Of a DNA stretch of 17,789 nt, positions 8,095-14,321 are shown piece after piece (the stretch's first letter is position 1; the number at the start of each line of letters is the position of its first letter). Origin of the DNA: CAXTTV01 sp964247295. Lineage in GTDB: Bacteria; Chloroflexota; Ktedonobacteria; Ktedonobacterales; Ktedonobacteraceae. The notes under the pieces are model-generated. The model made no database searches. It was given only the letters and a program-made list of their open reading frames with translations, and was not told the origin of the DNA. Position numbers and translations under genes: made by a program. Where the stretch lies: contig CAXTTV010000097.1 in the NCBI GenBank assembly GCA_964247295.1, forward strand, positions 1 through 17,789. The letters are read 5' to 3'.

Positions 8095-8112
8095 ATTTAT
8101 GGCACCATAAAT
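8095..8112. promoter_or_regulatory. Inverted repeat upstream of the phosphatase gene, possible operator
   Basis: ATTTATGG-CA-CCATAAAT is a perfect inverted repeat with 8-base arms and a 2-base centre, placed in the presumed leader or promoter of the minus-strand phosphatase gene. Such compact symmetry is typical of a dimeric repressor site, although a hairpin in the mRNA leader is possible. A TACAAT preceded by TGC lies further upstream on the minus strand (about 8158-8166) as a candidate -10 element. Confidence 0.35.
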
Positions 8113-8324
8113 GCCTGGACTGGATAGATGGAATCAGAACAGAAAAACCCTTGCATATATTGTAGCACTAGCAGGCTGGGATCTGCCCCCACTCTTATTG
8201 TTTTGCAGAAACCTTCAGCCTATACTAATGTAGATGTAACAAATCGTTGTTTAAGGTAAGAGGGCAGCATGCAACTGTTGGGAAAAGAAGAAGCTGTTTT
8301 TGTGCAGGAAGAGACTCTGATGGG

Positions 8325-8521
8325 GTAGGTCGGGTCACGCGTGGACCTGTGCCCAGGGGTCCCACCACCCTTCGTCGGAACCCAAACCATCCAGGGATTC
8401 ACAGGTCCGCCCATGTGTGTGGCGGTGGGGACAGGAGCAATGCCCTTTCCCACGGGTCCGCACGCGACCCGATCTACCGGCGATGGCAAGGGTGGCGGGA
8501 ATTTCCCAATAGAGTCGCTTG
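8325..8521 (-). repeat. Dispersed GC-rich repeat, copy 2, with terminal inverted repeats
   Basis: The core at 8325-8477 is bounded by imperfect 27-base inverted repeats, 8325-8351 and 8451-8477. They agree at 22 of 27 positions, and all five differences are transitions. The right arm and flank (to 8492) match copy 1 in reverse orientation, 25 of 27 bases over the arm. A further module shared with copy 1 follows at 8500-8521 (AATTTCCCAAtAgAGTCgCTTG). The core of about 153 bases contains no coding sequence. Terminal inverted repeats and small size suggest a MITE-like or palindromic repeat element. No flanking target duplication is obvious to me. Confidence 0.65.
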
Positions 8522-8601
8522 TGAGATCCACAGAAATATACAGGTGCAGAATATTGGCGAATGCTGGAAACGTTTCCAGATCGTAAACCAGATTTTCCAT
8601 C

Positions 8602-8628
8602 AGGGTCCCTTTTAAAGAGACCCTTTTT
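8602..8628 (+). terminator. Intrinsic terminator without a gene in front
   Basis: AGGGTC (8602-8607) pairs with GACCCT (8619-8624) around an 11-base loop, and a run of five T follows on the plus strand. Nothing coding on the plus strand lies between 8055 and this site. It may end a small untranslated transcript starting in or near the repeat, or act as an attenuator in a long pstS leader. Confidence 0.5.
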
Positions 8629-8723
8629 CGTGTTAAATGGGCCTGTGATGGCCTCGGAAGCGGGAGGAGATAGCCAATATAGGCTAAAAGAATTGCTGTA
8701 TGTCACCTATCCCTGGGGAAAGT

Positions 8724-8750
8724 TTTACCGGAATTTAACATTGCTTAACA
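8724..8750 (+). promoter_or_regulatory. Putative Pho box upstream of pstS
   Basis: TTTACC (8724), TTAACA (8735) and TTAACA (8745) form direct repeats with 10-11 base spacing, one helical turn. This is like the TTAACA-type repeats bound by PhoP of Bacillus (known for that system). They lie about 135-160 bases before the pstS start. The response regulator encoded at 13283 is the natural candidate to bind them (inference). Confidence 0.45.
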
Positions 8751-8883
8751 TATCCATAAAGCATAGTTAATTCGCGAATGCTACCGTATAAGTACGGCAT
8801 CACCAGAAAGGCTATATCATTCTGGATATGCTCGGAATTAATAATTTATATTTAACTCGCCCGATGGCGAGTAGGAGGACTTA

Positions 8884-9831
8884 ATGTCGAAGCGCTGGTC
8901 TGTTGCTTTTTTATTGTTGGCAACAATGGCGATGAGTATGCTTCTCGCAGCCTGTGGTGGCGACGCCACTACATCCACAGGTAGCAATTCTAGTTCAAAT
9001 TCCACTCCTGGTTCTAGCTCTTCTTCCGGTGGTACAGATTGTCAGCAGGGGAATGCCACTGCTTCCGGTTCTACCGCGCTAGCCCCTTTAGCGAAAGCGG
9101 TCGCGACCGCCTACCAGCAGAAGTGTCAGGGAGCCAATATCACTGTGAACCTAGGTGGTAGTAAGACCGGTCTGAACCAGGTCGAGTCGGGTGCCGTCCA
9201 GATTGGTAACTCCGATATTCCCGCCGCAGATACTCAGAAGGATCTGGTTGATCATCAGGTCGCTATCGTTATCTTTACTCTTGTTATCAACGACAAAATC
9301 ACGGGCGTTACCAGCCTCACCACGGATCAGGTAAAGAAGATCTACGAGGGTCAGGCCACCAACTGGAAAGATGTTGGCGGTAACGATCTGCCGATCGTGG
9401 TTGTGAGCCGCCCGGCCTCTTCGGGTACCCGCGCGACCTTCCAGAAGTACATTCTGGGTGGAACGGCTGAGAAAGTGACCGGCCCCTCGAACCTGACCTC
9501 TGACAGCACCGGCACGATCGCTCAGAACGTTCAGCAGACCGCTGGCGCGATCGGCTATATCACCACTGGCCAGGCGAAAAAGTCGAACCTGAAGACAATT
9601 AACATCGACGGGAACGCCCCTACCTTTGATCTGGTGAAAAACAACACCTACAAGTTCTGGAACATCGAGCATATGTATACGAAGGGCGAGGCGACTGGTG
9701 TTGCTAAGTCCTACATTGCCTATATGACCAGCACCGATACCAGTGTACAAGCTGCCTTCAAATCTCTGGACTTCTACAGCGTCAAAGAGATGGCTGCGGA
9801 CGCGGTTAGCGCGCATGCCGCAAGCAAGTAG
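8884..9831 (+). CDS. pstS: Phosphate ABC transporter substrate-binding lipoprotein PstS
   Basis: A 315-residue phosphate-binding protein that captures phosphate outside the cell and delivers it to the PstCA channel. The lipoprotein signal runs to residue 23 with lipobox LLAA and lipidated C24, followed by a Ser/Gly/Thr-rich linker (25-50) that spaces it from the membrane. The ligand-binding fold shows ASGSTALAPL near the start, GNSDIPAAD, and RPASSGTRATF, a PstS phosphate-loop signature. The start at 8884 has a strong TAGGAGGA site five bases before it. It is the first gene of the pst locus and is separated from pstC by a stable hairpin (9848-9879). Regulation by phosphate starvation is suggested by the TTAACA repeats upstream. 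Confidence 0.93.
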   Translation: MSKRWSVAFLLLATMAMSMLLAACGGDATTSTGSNSSSNSTPGSSSSSGGTDCQQGNATASGSTALAPLAKAVATAYQQKCQGANITVNLGGSKTGLNQVESGAVQIGNSDIPAADTQKDLVDHQVAIVIFTLVINDKITGVTSLTTDQVKKIYEGQATNWKDVGGNDLPIVVVSRPASSGTRATFQKYILGGTAEKVTGPSNLTSDSTGTIAQNVQQTAGAIGYITTGQAKKSNLKTINIDGNAPTFDLVKNNTYKFWNIEHMYTKGEATGVAKSYIAYMTSTDTSVQAAFKSLDFYSVKEMAADAVSAHAASK

Positions 9832-9847
9832 TCTTTTGATCCCGAGT

Positions 9848-9879
9848 GGTAACGCAGCCTCTTAGGGGGAGGCGTTACC
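9848..9879 (+). other. Stem-loop between pstS and pstC
   Basis: GGTAACGC (9848-9855) pairs with GCGTTACC (9872-9879). GCCTC and GAGGC inside give an alternative longer stem with a bulge. A T-rich run follows after about ten bases, not directly. Such hairpins after binding-protein genes usually stabilise the upstream mRNA or reduce read-through, which would give more PstS than permease. Confidence 0.5.
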
Positions 9880-9913
9880 CATCTGGATATTTTTATCTGT
9901 AAGGAGTTTCACC

Positions 9914-10873
9914 ATGTCGGAAGTACAGTTAACGCCTTTATCTGAGTCTGTGACTCGGCGGGCTGAGATGTCCGATAGGATCGCCCGTTATGTGTTTCTG
10001 ATCTGTGCTGTTCTCATCGTCGCTGTAATCATTGGTCTCTTTGGTTTCTTGCTACTCAATGCGTTTCGCGTATTTTCCGAGGGTGCGACAGTGCAGGGGT
10101 ACTTTTTCGGGACGCACTGGGACCCGACGGGCGGTAGTAGCAATGACGGTAAACCCACGTTCGAGGCCGGTGGCCTGATTCTCGGTTCACTGATTGTGAC
10201 AATCTGGTCTATCATTTTTGTGACGCCCCTGGCTTTTGGGATGGCTCTGTACTTTACGGAGGCTGCTCCCCGCTGGCTGGTGCGAATTCTTCAGCCGCTA
10301 ATTGAGATTTTTACGGGAATGCCTTCAGTGGTTATCGGTTTTCTCGGACTGACTATTCTTGTTCCCTTCCTGCGCAATCTTGCAGCCCCTATCACTGGGA
10401 ATCTGGCGACCGGAGGTTTCGGTTGGGCTGCGGCTATTCTCGTGCTGATCATTATGGTGCTGCCAACAGTGGTGAGTGTGTCGATTGACGCCCTACGCGC
10501 GGTTCCTGGAAGCGTGCGTGAGGCCAGTCTATCGATGGGCGCTACAAACTGGCAAACAATGTCAAAAGCGATTATTCCCGCTGCCGCCCCTGGTCTGGCA
10601 ACGGCGATTGTGCTGGGTATGGCTCGGGCGATCGGTGAGACACTGGCGGTAAGTACGGTGCTTCAAGGAAGTAGCCTGCCAGATAAGATCTGGTCTCTTT
10701 CGGCTTACTTCCGCCCAAGTATTAATATCACGCAACAGATCGTGCTGGACTTTGGCGAGACGGCAGGTGCTTCTAGAGATGCTTTTTGGACGCTGGCTTT
10801 TGTCCTGCTAACTATCTCGTTTATCTTCATTTGTATCAGCCGTTATCTTGCGAGCAGGAGTGTCTATAAATGA
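9914..10873 (+). CDS. pstC: Phosphate ABC transporter permease PstC
   Basis: A 319-residue inner membrane subunit that forms, with PstA, the channel through which phosphate passes. Six hydrophobic segments are visible: about residues 25-50, 85-114, 130-153, 168-193, 222-246 and 291-310. The EAA loop that docks on the ATPase PstB reads EASLSMGATNWQTMSKAIIP (203-222), followed by GLATAIVLGMARAIGETLAV, typical of PstC. A good AAGGAG ribosome binding site precedes the ATG. Its stop overlaps the pstA start (ATGA at 10870-10873), showing translational coupling. Confidence 0.93.
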   Translation: MSEVQLTPLSESVTRRAEMSDRIARYVFLICAVLIVAVIIGLFGFLLLNAFRVFSEGATVQGYFFGTHWDPTGGSSNDGKPTFEAGGLILGSLIVTIWSIIFVTPLAFGMALYFTEAAPRWLVRILQPLIEIFTGMPSVVIGFLGLTILVPFLRNLAAPITGNLATGGFGWAAAILVLIIMVLPTVVSVSIDALRAVPGSVREASLSMGATNWQTMSKAIIPAAAPGLATAIVLGMARAIGETLAVSTVLQGSSLPDKIWSLSAYFRPSINITQQIVLDFGETAGASRDAFWTLAFVLLTISFIFICISRYLASRSVYK

Positions 10874-11817
10874 GTAGTGTTCAATTGGAACCAGGGGCCG
10901 ATGCTCCTCAGGAGACCAGTTCCGATAGTGAAAAATCTAGGCGTCTTGATCAGCTAGTACGGCGTCTACATTCGCAGAACCGGATCGCCCTCGCCATTCT
11001 GGGAACCGTCACAACGCTGGTGACGCTGCTGTTCATTTCGATTCTGGTCTACCTGGTCGTGCGTGGGTTCACGAATCTGTTCAGCCCTACCTTTTACGGG
11101 ACCAGCGACGCCGGTGTCGGACCGGAGATTTTCAACACCTTCTACATTCTGATCCTTTCGGAGATTTTTCTGTTCCCTGTCTCTCTGGCGGCTGCACTCT
11201 ACCTTGTAGATTATGCGAAACCAGGACCTCTGGTTACAGCGATCCACTTCGCGGCTGAGACACTGGCCGGTATCCCTTCCATTGTTCTTGGCGTCGTTGG
11301 ATTTGCGTTGTTTGGCAGTGCCCTCCATATGGGTTTTAGCCGCATCTCGGGCGCCCTTACGCTGCTCTGCTTGAATCTGCCGCTAATGCTCCGCCTGTTC
11401 GAGGATGCCCTGACAAATGTGCCACGCGATCTGCGCGAGGGCGGTCTGGCTCTGGGCGCGACTAAATGGCAGATGCTCAGAACTGTCGTGTTGCCGTCAG
11501 CGATGCCTGGTCTGGTAACTGGCCTGATCTTGAGCGCCGGTAAAGTTATCGGCGAGGCCGCAGCCCTCATCTACACGATGGGAACCTTTAATCCTTCTAA
11601 TGTGTTCTCACCTTCACCTTTGATTCCAAGCGATACTCTGACTATCCACCTGTGGTTTATTCAGACGGCAGGTGCCGGTAGCAGTAGCTTGACGGCTTCC
11701 CAGGCAAATGGTGTGGCCGCAGGGTCCGCGACGCTTCTCGTGATTATTCTGCTGGTCTTGAATCTCGCAGCTCGCTATATTGGTGGCTGGATTCAACGTC
11801 GTTTTACTTCCGCGTAG
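10870..11817 (+). CDS. pstA: Phosphate ABC transporter permease PstA
   Basis: A 315-residue partner of PstC in the membrane channel. A charged N-terminal stretch of about 38 residues precedes six membrane segments, the first at about 40-65. The EAA loop reads EGGLALGATKWQMLRTVVLP (190-209), followed by GLVTGLILSAGKVIGEAAALIYT, typical of PstA. It starts inside the pstC stop codon (ATGA). Unusually, pstB does not follow directly: a 515-base gap with folded sequence and a small ORF comes between. Confidence 0.92.
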   Translation: MSSVQLEPGADAPQETSSDSEKSRRLDQLVRRLHSQNRIALAILGTVTTLVTLLFISILVYLVVRGFTNLFSPTFYGTSDAGVGPEIFNTFYILILSEIFLFPVSLAAALYLVDYAKPGPLVTAIHFAAETLAGIPSIVLGVVGFALFGSALHMGFSRISGALTLLCLNLPLMLRLFEDALTNVPRDLREGGLALGATKWQMLRTVVLPSAMPGLVTGLILSAGKVIGEAAALIYTMGTFNPSNVFSPSPLIPSDTLTIHLWFIQTAGAGSSSLTASQANGVAAGSATLLVIILLVLNLAARYIGGWIQRRFTSA

Positions 11818-11828
11818 ACATCAAGATT

Positions 11829-11947
11829 GTCAGGCGAGCCTCAGTTTCCGGTCCGAGCTCCTTGGACCAATCAGGAAGGAGTCTGCTTGCCCTCCCGACC
11901 TGACGATCACCTTCAGCGCGAGAATCTCTGGCGGAGACGCTCTCGCG
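11829..11947 (+). ncRNA. Possible structured RNA leader between pstA and pstB
   Basis: Nested complementarities are visible. GTCAGG (11829-11834) pairs with CCTGAC (11899-11904) and encloses GGTCC (11850-11854) with GGACC (11864-11868), and GGAG with CTCC further in, giving a plausible three-way junction. It is followed by a separate hairpin CGCGAGA (11917-11923) with TCTCGCG (11941-11947), just before the ribosome binding site of the small ORF at 11970. No known riboswitch class is recognised and no T-tract follows. This is a fold drawn by eye only. Confidence 0.25.
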
Positions 11948-11969
11948 AGAAAATAAGGATAGAGCTGTT

Positions 11970-12194
11970 ATGGACATGATACTTGAAACTGCGAGCAGCG
12001 CGAATGCTGCTCTGCCCGATGGCGCAAATATCTTTTCTCGTAAGGTGGCCCGCAGTGGACATATCTCGTACGAGGGGCGTCCGTACTTTATCAGCAAAGC
12101 GCTCGCTGGTCGCTATATTCGCCTGGTAGTATTCGCGGATCGTTTGATTGTGGATGCTTCGATCCCGCTGCATAAAGAGTACTCGCTTATATAG
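11970..12194 (+). CDS. Small protein resembling the C-terminal beta-domain of DDE transposases
   Basis: A 74-codon ORF in the gap between pstA and pstB, with AAGGAT nine bases before the ATG. The second half (about residues 24-72: RKVARSGHISYEGRPYF, then LAGRYIRLVVFADRLIVD) reads like the beta-barrel tail found after the catalytic core of Mu/IS481-type integrases, where a G-x-I-x-Y/F-x-G-R-x-Y pattern and an LAG motif are common. This is recognition of a pattern, not a database match. No catalytic DDE core is present upstream; the frame meets a TGA at 11901-11903. It could be a true small protein, a domesticated domain or a transposase remnant. Its base composition resembles the flanking genes, and its orientation would let it be transcribed with pst. 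Confidence 0.5.
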   Translation: MDMILETASSANAALPDGANIFSRKVARSGHISYEGRPYFISKALAGRYIRLVVFADRLIVDASIPLHKEYSLI

Positions 12195-12332
12195 CGTATA
12201 CTGAGGAAAGTACGTTTTCCCCAAGGGAAGCGAGCTATGATCGCTTGCGGATCGTCTGACGCTCGATGTTTATGCTGTGATACATCAGAGAACACATACT
12301 GTTATCACTGAATTGCTTAAGGAGAGGTCTAC
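12195..12332 (+). other. Gap before pstB with small hairpin and possible promoter
   Basis: The gap contains a TTCCC-CAA-GGGAA hairpin (12217-12229). A weak promoter candidate is also present: CTGACG, 17 bases, GATACA preceded by TGT, about 12256-12284. pstB then begins after an AAGGAGAGG ribosome binding site. A second, pstB-specific promoter is possible but not secure. Confidence 0.3.
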
Positions 12333-13211
12333 ATGGAGACCAGTCTAAATAGATCAGAAGAGACTCCCAGCCCTCAACGAAACGCTCAAGAGGCTGATCC
12401 GATCGTGTCTGTAAAAAAAGTCCAGGTTGACAAGAACGCCCCGGTCTATAATAGTGATGCCCAGACGAAGATTGATGTACGCAATCTGAACTTTTTCTAT
12501 GGCCAGAAGCAGGCTTTGTACGATATTAATCTGCCGATCTATGATAAGCAGGTTACGGCTCTGATCGGCCCTTCTGGTTGCGGTAAGTCCACGTTCCTAC
12601 GCACACTGAACCGGATGAATGATCTGATCGCTGGTACGCGCACAGAAGGTGACGCCCAGTACGATAATGAGAATATCTACGCGAAAAACACTGATGTGGT
12701 ACGTCTGCGCCAGAAAATTGGTATGGTGTTTCAGCGTCCCAATCCTTTCCCTAAATCGATCTACGAAAATATTGCCTACGGTCTGCGCATTCAAGGACGA
12801 AGCAATCGCGAGATTAAAGAGTCGGTTGAGCGCAGTCTGAAGGGAGCGGCGATCTGGGATGAAGTCAAGGACCGCTTGAATACTTCGGCGCTGGGCCTCT
12901 CTGGTGGTCAGCAGCAACGTCTGTGTATCGCGCGCGCGCTGGCGGTTCGACCAGATATTCTGCTGATGGATGAGCCCTGTTCGGCGCTTGATCCTATCGC
13001 GACCTTGAAGATTGAGGAGTTGATCTCCGAGCTACGGAACGATTATACCATTGTTATTGTGACACACAATATGCAGCAAGCGGCCCGCGTCTCTCAATAT
13101 ACTGGTTTCTTCCTATCTGGTAAGCTTATCGAGCTGGCCCCAACGGTGCAGATCTTTGAGCATCCCCAGAAGAAGGAGACCGAGGATTATATTAGCGGTC
13201 GCTTCGGTTAA
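12333..13211 (+). CDS. pstB: Phosphate ABC transporter ATP-binding protein PstB
   Basis: A 292-residue ATPase that powers phosphate import through PstCA. The motifs are intact: Walker A GPSGCGKST (79-87), Q-loop VFQRPNPFP (Q134), signature LSGGQQQR (189-196), Walker B ILLMDEP (209-215, E214) and switch histidine THN (H245). The NRMNDLI segment after Walker A and RPNPFPKSIYENIAYG are diagnostic for PstB. The first about 45 residues are a hydrophilic extension not needed for the fold; PstB is usually about 250-260 residues. The ATG at 12333 is kept because AAGGAG lies nine bases upstream. It is followed by a terminator-like hairpin at 13221-13260, so phoU is not in the usual place. Confidence 0.95.
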   Translation: METSLNRSEETPSPQRNAQEADPIVSVKKVQVDKNAPVYNSDAQTKIDVRNLNFFYGQKQALYDINLPIYDKQVTALIGPSGCGKSTFLRTLNRMNDLIAGTRTEGDAQYDNENIYAKNTDVVRLRQKIGMVFQRPNPFPKSIYENIAYGLRIQGRSNREIKESVERSLKGAAIWDEVKDRLNTSALGLSGGQQQRLCIARALAVRPDILLMDEPCSALDPIATLKIEELISELRNDYTIVIVTHNMQQAARVSQYTGFFLSGKLIELAPTVQIFEHPQKKETEDYISGRFG

Positions 13212-13220
13212 AATACGCAT

Positions 13221-13260
13221 AGGAGGAGCAGGCTTTCTACTGCTCTGCCCCTCCTTTTTC
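13221..13260 (+). terminator. Terminator after pstB
   Basis: AGGAG-GAGCAG (13221-13231) pairs with CTGCTC (13240-13245) and CTCCT (13251-13255), with a five-base bulge TGCCC on the 3' side, followed directly by TTTTTC. It lies only 23 bases before the response regulator start, so it may be a partial terminator or attenuator setting the regulator's level relative to the transporter. Confidence 0.65.
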
Positions 13261-13282
13261 TCGGTTCTTCCGGAGGTTTGTT

Positions 13283-14020
13283 GTGGGGCGAAAGATCCTT
13301 GTTGTGGATGATGAGACCGTTCTGGTTGAGACCATTGCCTATAATCTGGAACAGGCCGGATATCAGGTGATCACAGCCATAGATGGGTCCAGCGCCCTTG
13401 AAGCGGCGCGGCGCGAGCTACCAGATCTGGTGATTCTGGATGTGATGTTGCCAGAAATTGATGGCCTGGATGTCTGCCGCCAGTTACGTAAAGAGGGTGC
13501 GACAGCAAAAACGCCAATTATGATGTTAACCGCGAAAGGCGATGAGATCGACAAGGTGGTGGGCCTGGAGGTGGGCGCTGACGATTATGTCACCAAACCA
13601 TTTGGTCGTCGAGAGTTGCTTGCGCGGGTCCGAGCTCTGTTGCGCCGGGCTGATTATCTACCTACCAATGAGGACCCCACAACAGCGGAACCGGTACAGC
13701 AAGAAGTGCCGCGTCAGACGCGAGAGCTGGTCGCCGGTCCTATTCGTATAGATCTGGCGGGCCGACGGGTAAATTGTCGAGGTCAGGAGATGGAACTTCA
13801 GCCAAAGCAGTTTGACCTCCTCACATATCTGGTCCGTAATCGAGGAACAGTGCTGACTCGTGACCAGTTGCTCCACAATGTCTGGGGATATGACTACGCC
13901 GGCGATACACGCACAGTAGATGTACATGTGCGCTGGTTACGCGAGAAGCTTGAGGAAGATCCCGCCAATCCTCGACTTATTCAAACGGTGCGCGGCGTCG
14001 GCTATTGCTTCCGCTGGTAA
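13283..14020 (+). CDS. OmpR/PhoB-family response regulator, probable phosphate regulator
   Basis: A 245-residue two-component response regulator. The receiver domain (about residues 3-118) has the acidic pair D9-D10, phospho-acceptor D53 (LVILDVMLP), T83 and K105 in TKPFGRRE. A linker of about 30 residues leads to a winged-helix DNA-binding domain (about 148-244) with QFDLLTYLVRNRG, RTVDVHVRWLREKLE and the terminal TVRGVGYCF. It starts with GTG; GGAGG lies six bases upstream. Placed right after pstB, it most likely acts as the PhoB/PhoP-type regulator of the pst genes (inference). No sensor kinase follows, which is unusual for this class. Confidence 0.9.
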   Translation: MGRKILVVDDETVLVETIAYNLEQAGYQVITAIDGSSALEAARRELPDLVILDVMLPEIDGLDVCRQLRKEGATAKTPIMMLTAKGDEIDKVVGLEVGADDYVTKPFGRRELLARVRALLRRADYLPTNEDPTTAEPVQQEVPRQTRELVAGPIRIDLAGRRVNCRGQEMELQPKQFDLLTYLVRNRGTVLTRDQLLHNVWGYDYAGDTRTVDVHVRWLREKLEEDPANPRLIQTVRGVGYCFRW

Positions 14021-14321
14021 ATGAGCTGTCTGCACCCAGTGCGGCGCGCCAGGGAATTGATTTCAGACGCATATGAACATACTTTTCTACGACAAGGTAA
14101 ACCGTCACGCAGATACAGTGGCTTCCTCCAGCATTTTGATCCTCTCGTCCGTGCCCTACCACGATTCTTTTCCTCATACGGATGTGCAGTGCCATTTGAT
14201 CTTGTGATACGATTACTGCAATGGTTATTTGCGAACAACTGTTGTATACAGGGAGTTTTTTTGCTTTCAGCCCCATCTTATGCCAGGCGACTCCCTATTG
14301 TTTTTTTCAAGGAGTATACTC
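14021..14321 (+). other. Intergenic region before the PHP gene
   Basis: No gene is supported in these 301 bases. The region lacks a kinase or a kinase fragment. Weak promoter-like elements exist (TTGTGA, 17 bases, TTATTT near 14204-14232; TATACA about 14245) but none is convincing. A T-rich run at 14300-14307 leads into the ribosome binding site of the next gene. An overlapping 140-codon frame starting at 14021 shows no family pattern and overlaps the PHP gene. Confidence 0.4.
14309..14314 (+). promoter_or_regulatory. Ribosome binding site that indicates a TTG start for the PHP gene
   Basis: AAGGAG stands seven bases before TTG at 14322. The in-frame ATGs further upstream (14229, 14280) lack a comparably placed site, and the residues they would add do not resemble the family. 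Confidence 0.6.

Larger units (their letters stand above)
8055..8883. other. Long intergenic region between divergent phosphatase and pst genes
   Basis: These 829 bases carry no convincing gene. In order they hold the phosphatase promoter region with an inverted repeat (8095-8112), repeat copy 2 (8325-8521), an intrinsic terminator with no gene before it (8602-8628), an inverted repeat TAGCC-AATATA-GGCTA (8671-8686), TTAACA direct repeats (8724-8750) and a candidate -10 for pstS (TATAAG, 8787-8792, inside a CCGTA-TACGG hairpin). The open frames of 69-126 codons here are produced by the repeat and show no family resemblance. Confidence 0.6.

Noticed and set aside
400..8521. CRISPR array
   Set aside because: The shared repeats are two copies 7.8 kb apart in opposite orientation, with no regular short repeats and spacers and no cas genes.
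8220..8770. Open frames of 69-126 codons upstream of pstS
   Set aside because: They arise from the repeat and terminator sequences, overlap in opposite directions and look like no protein family.
9151..9816. 221-codon frame antisense to pstS
   Set aside because: Shadow of pstS codon bias; pstS itself is unambiguous.
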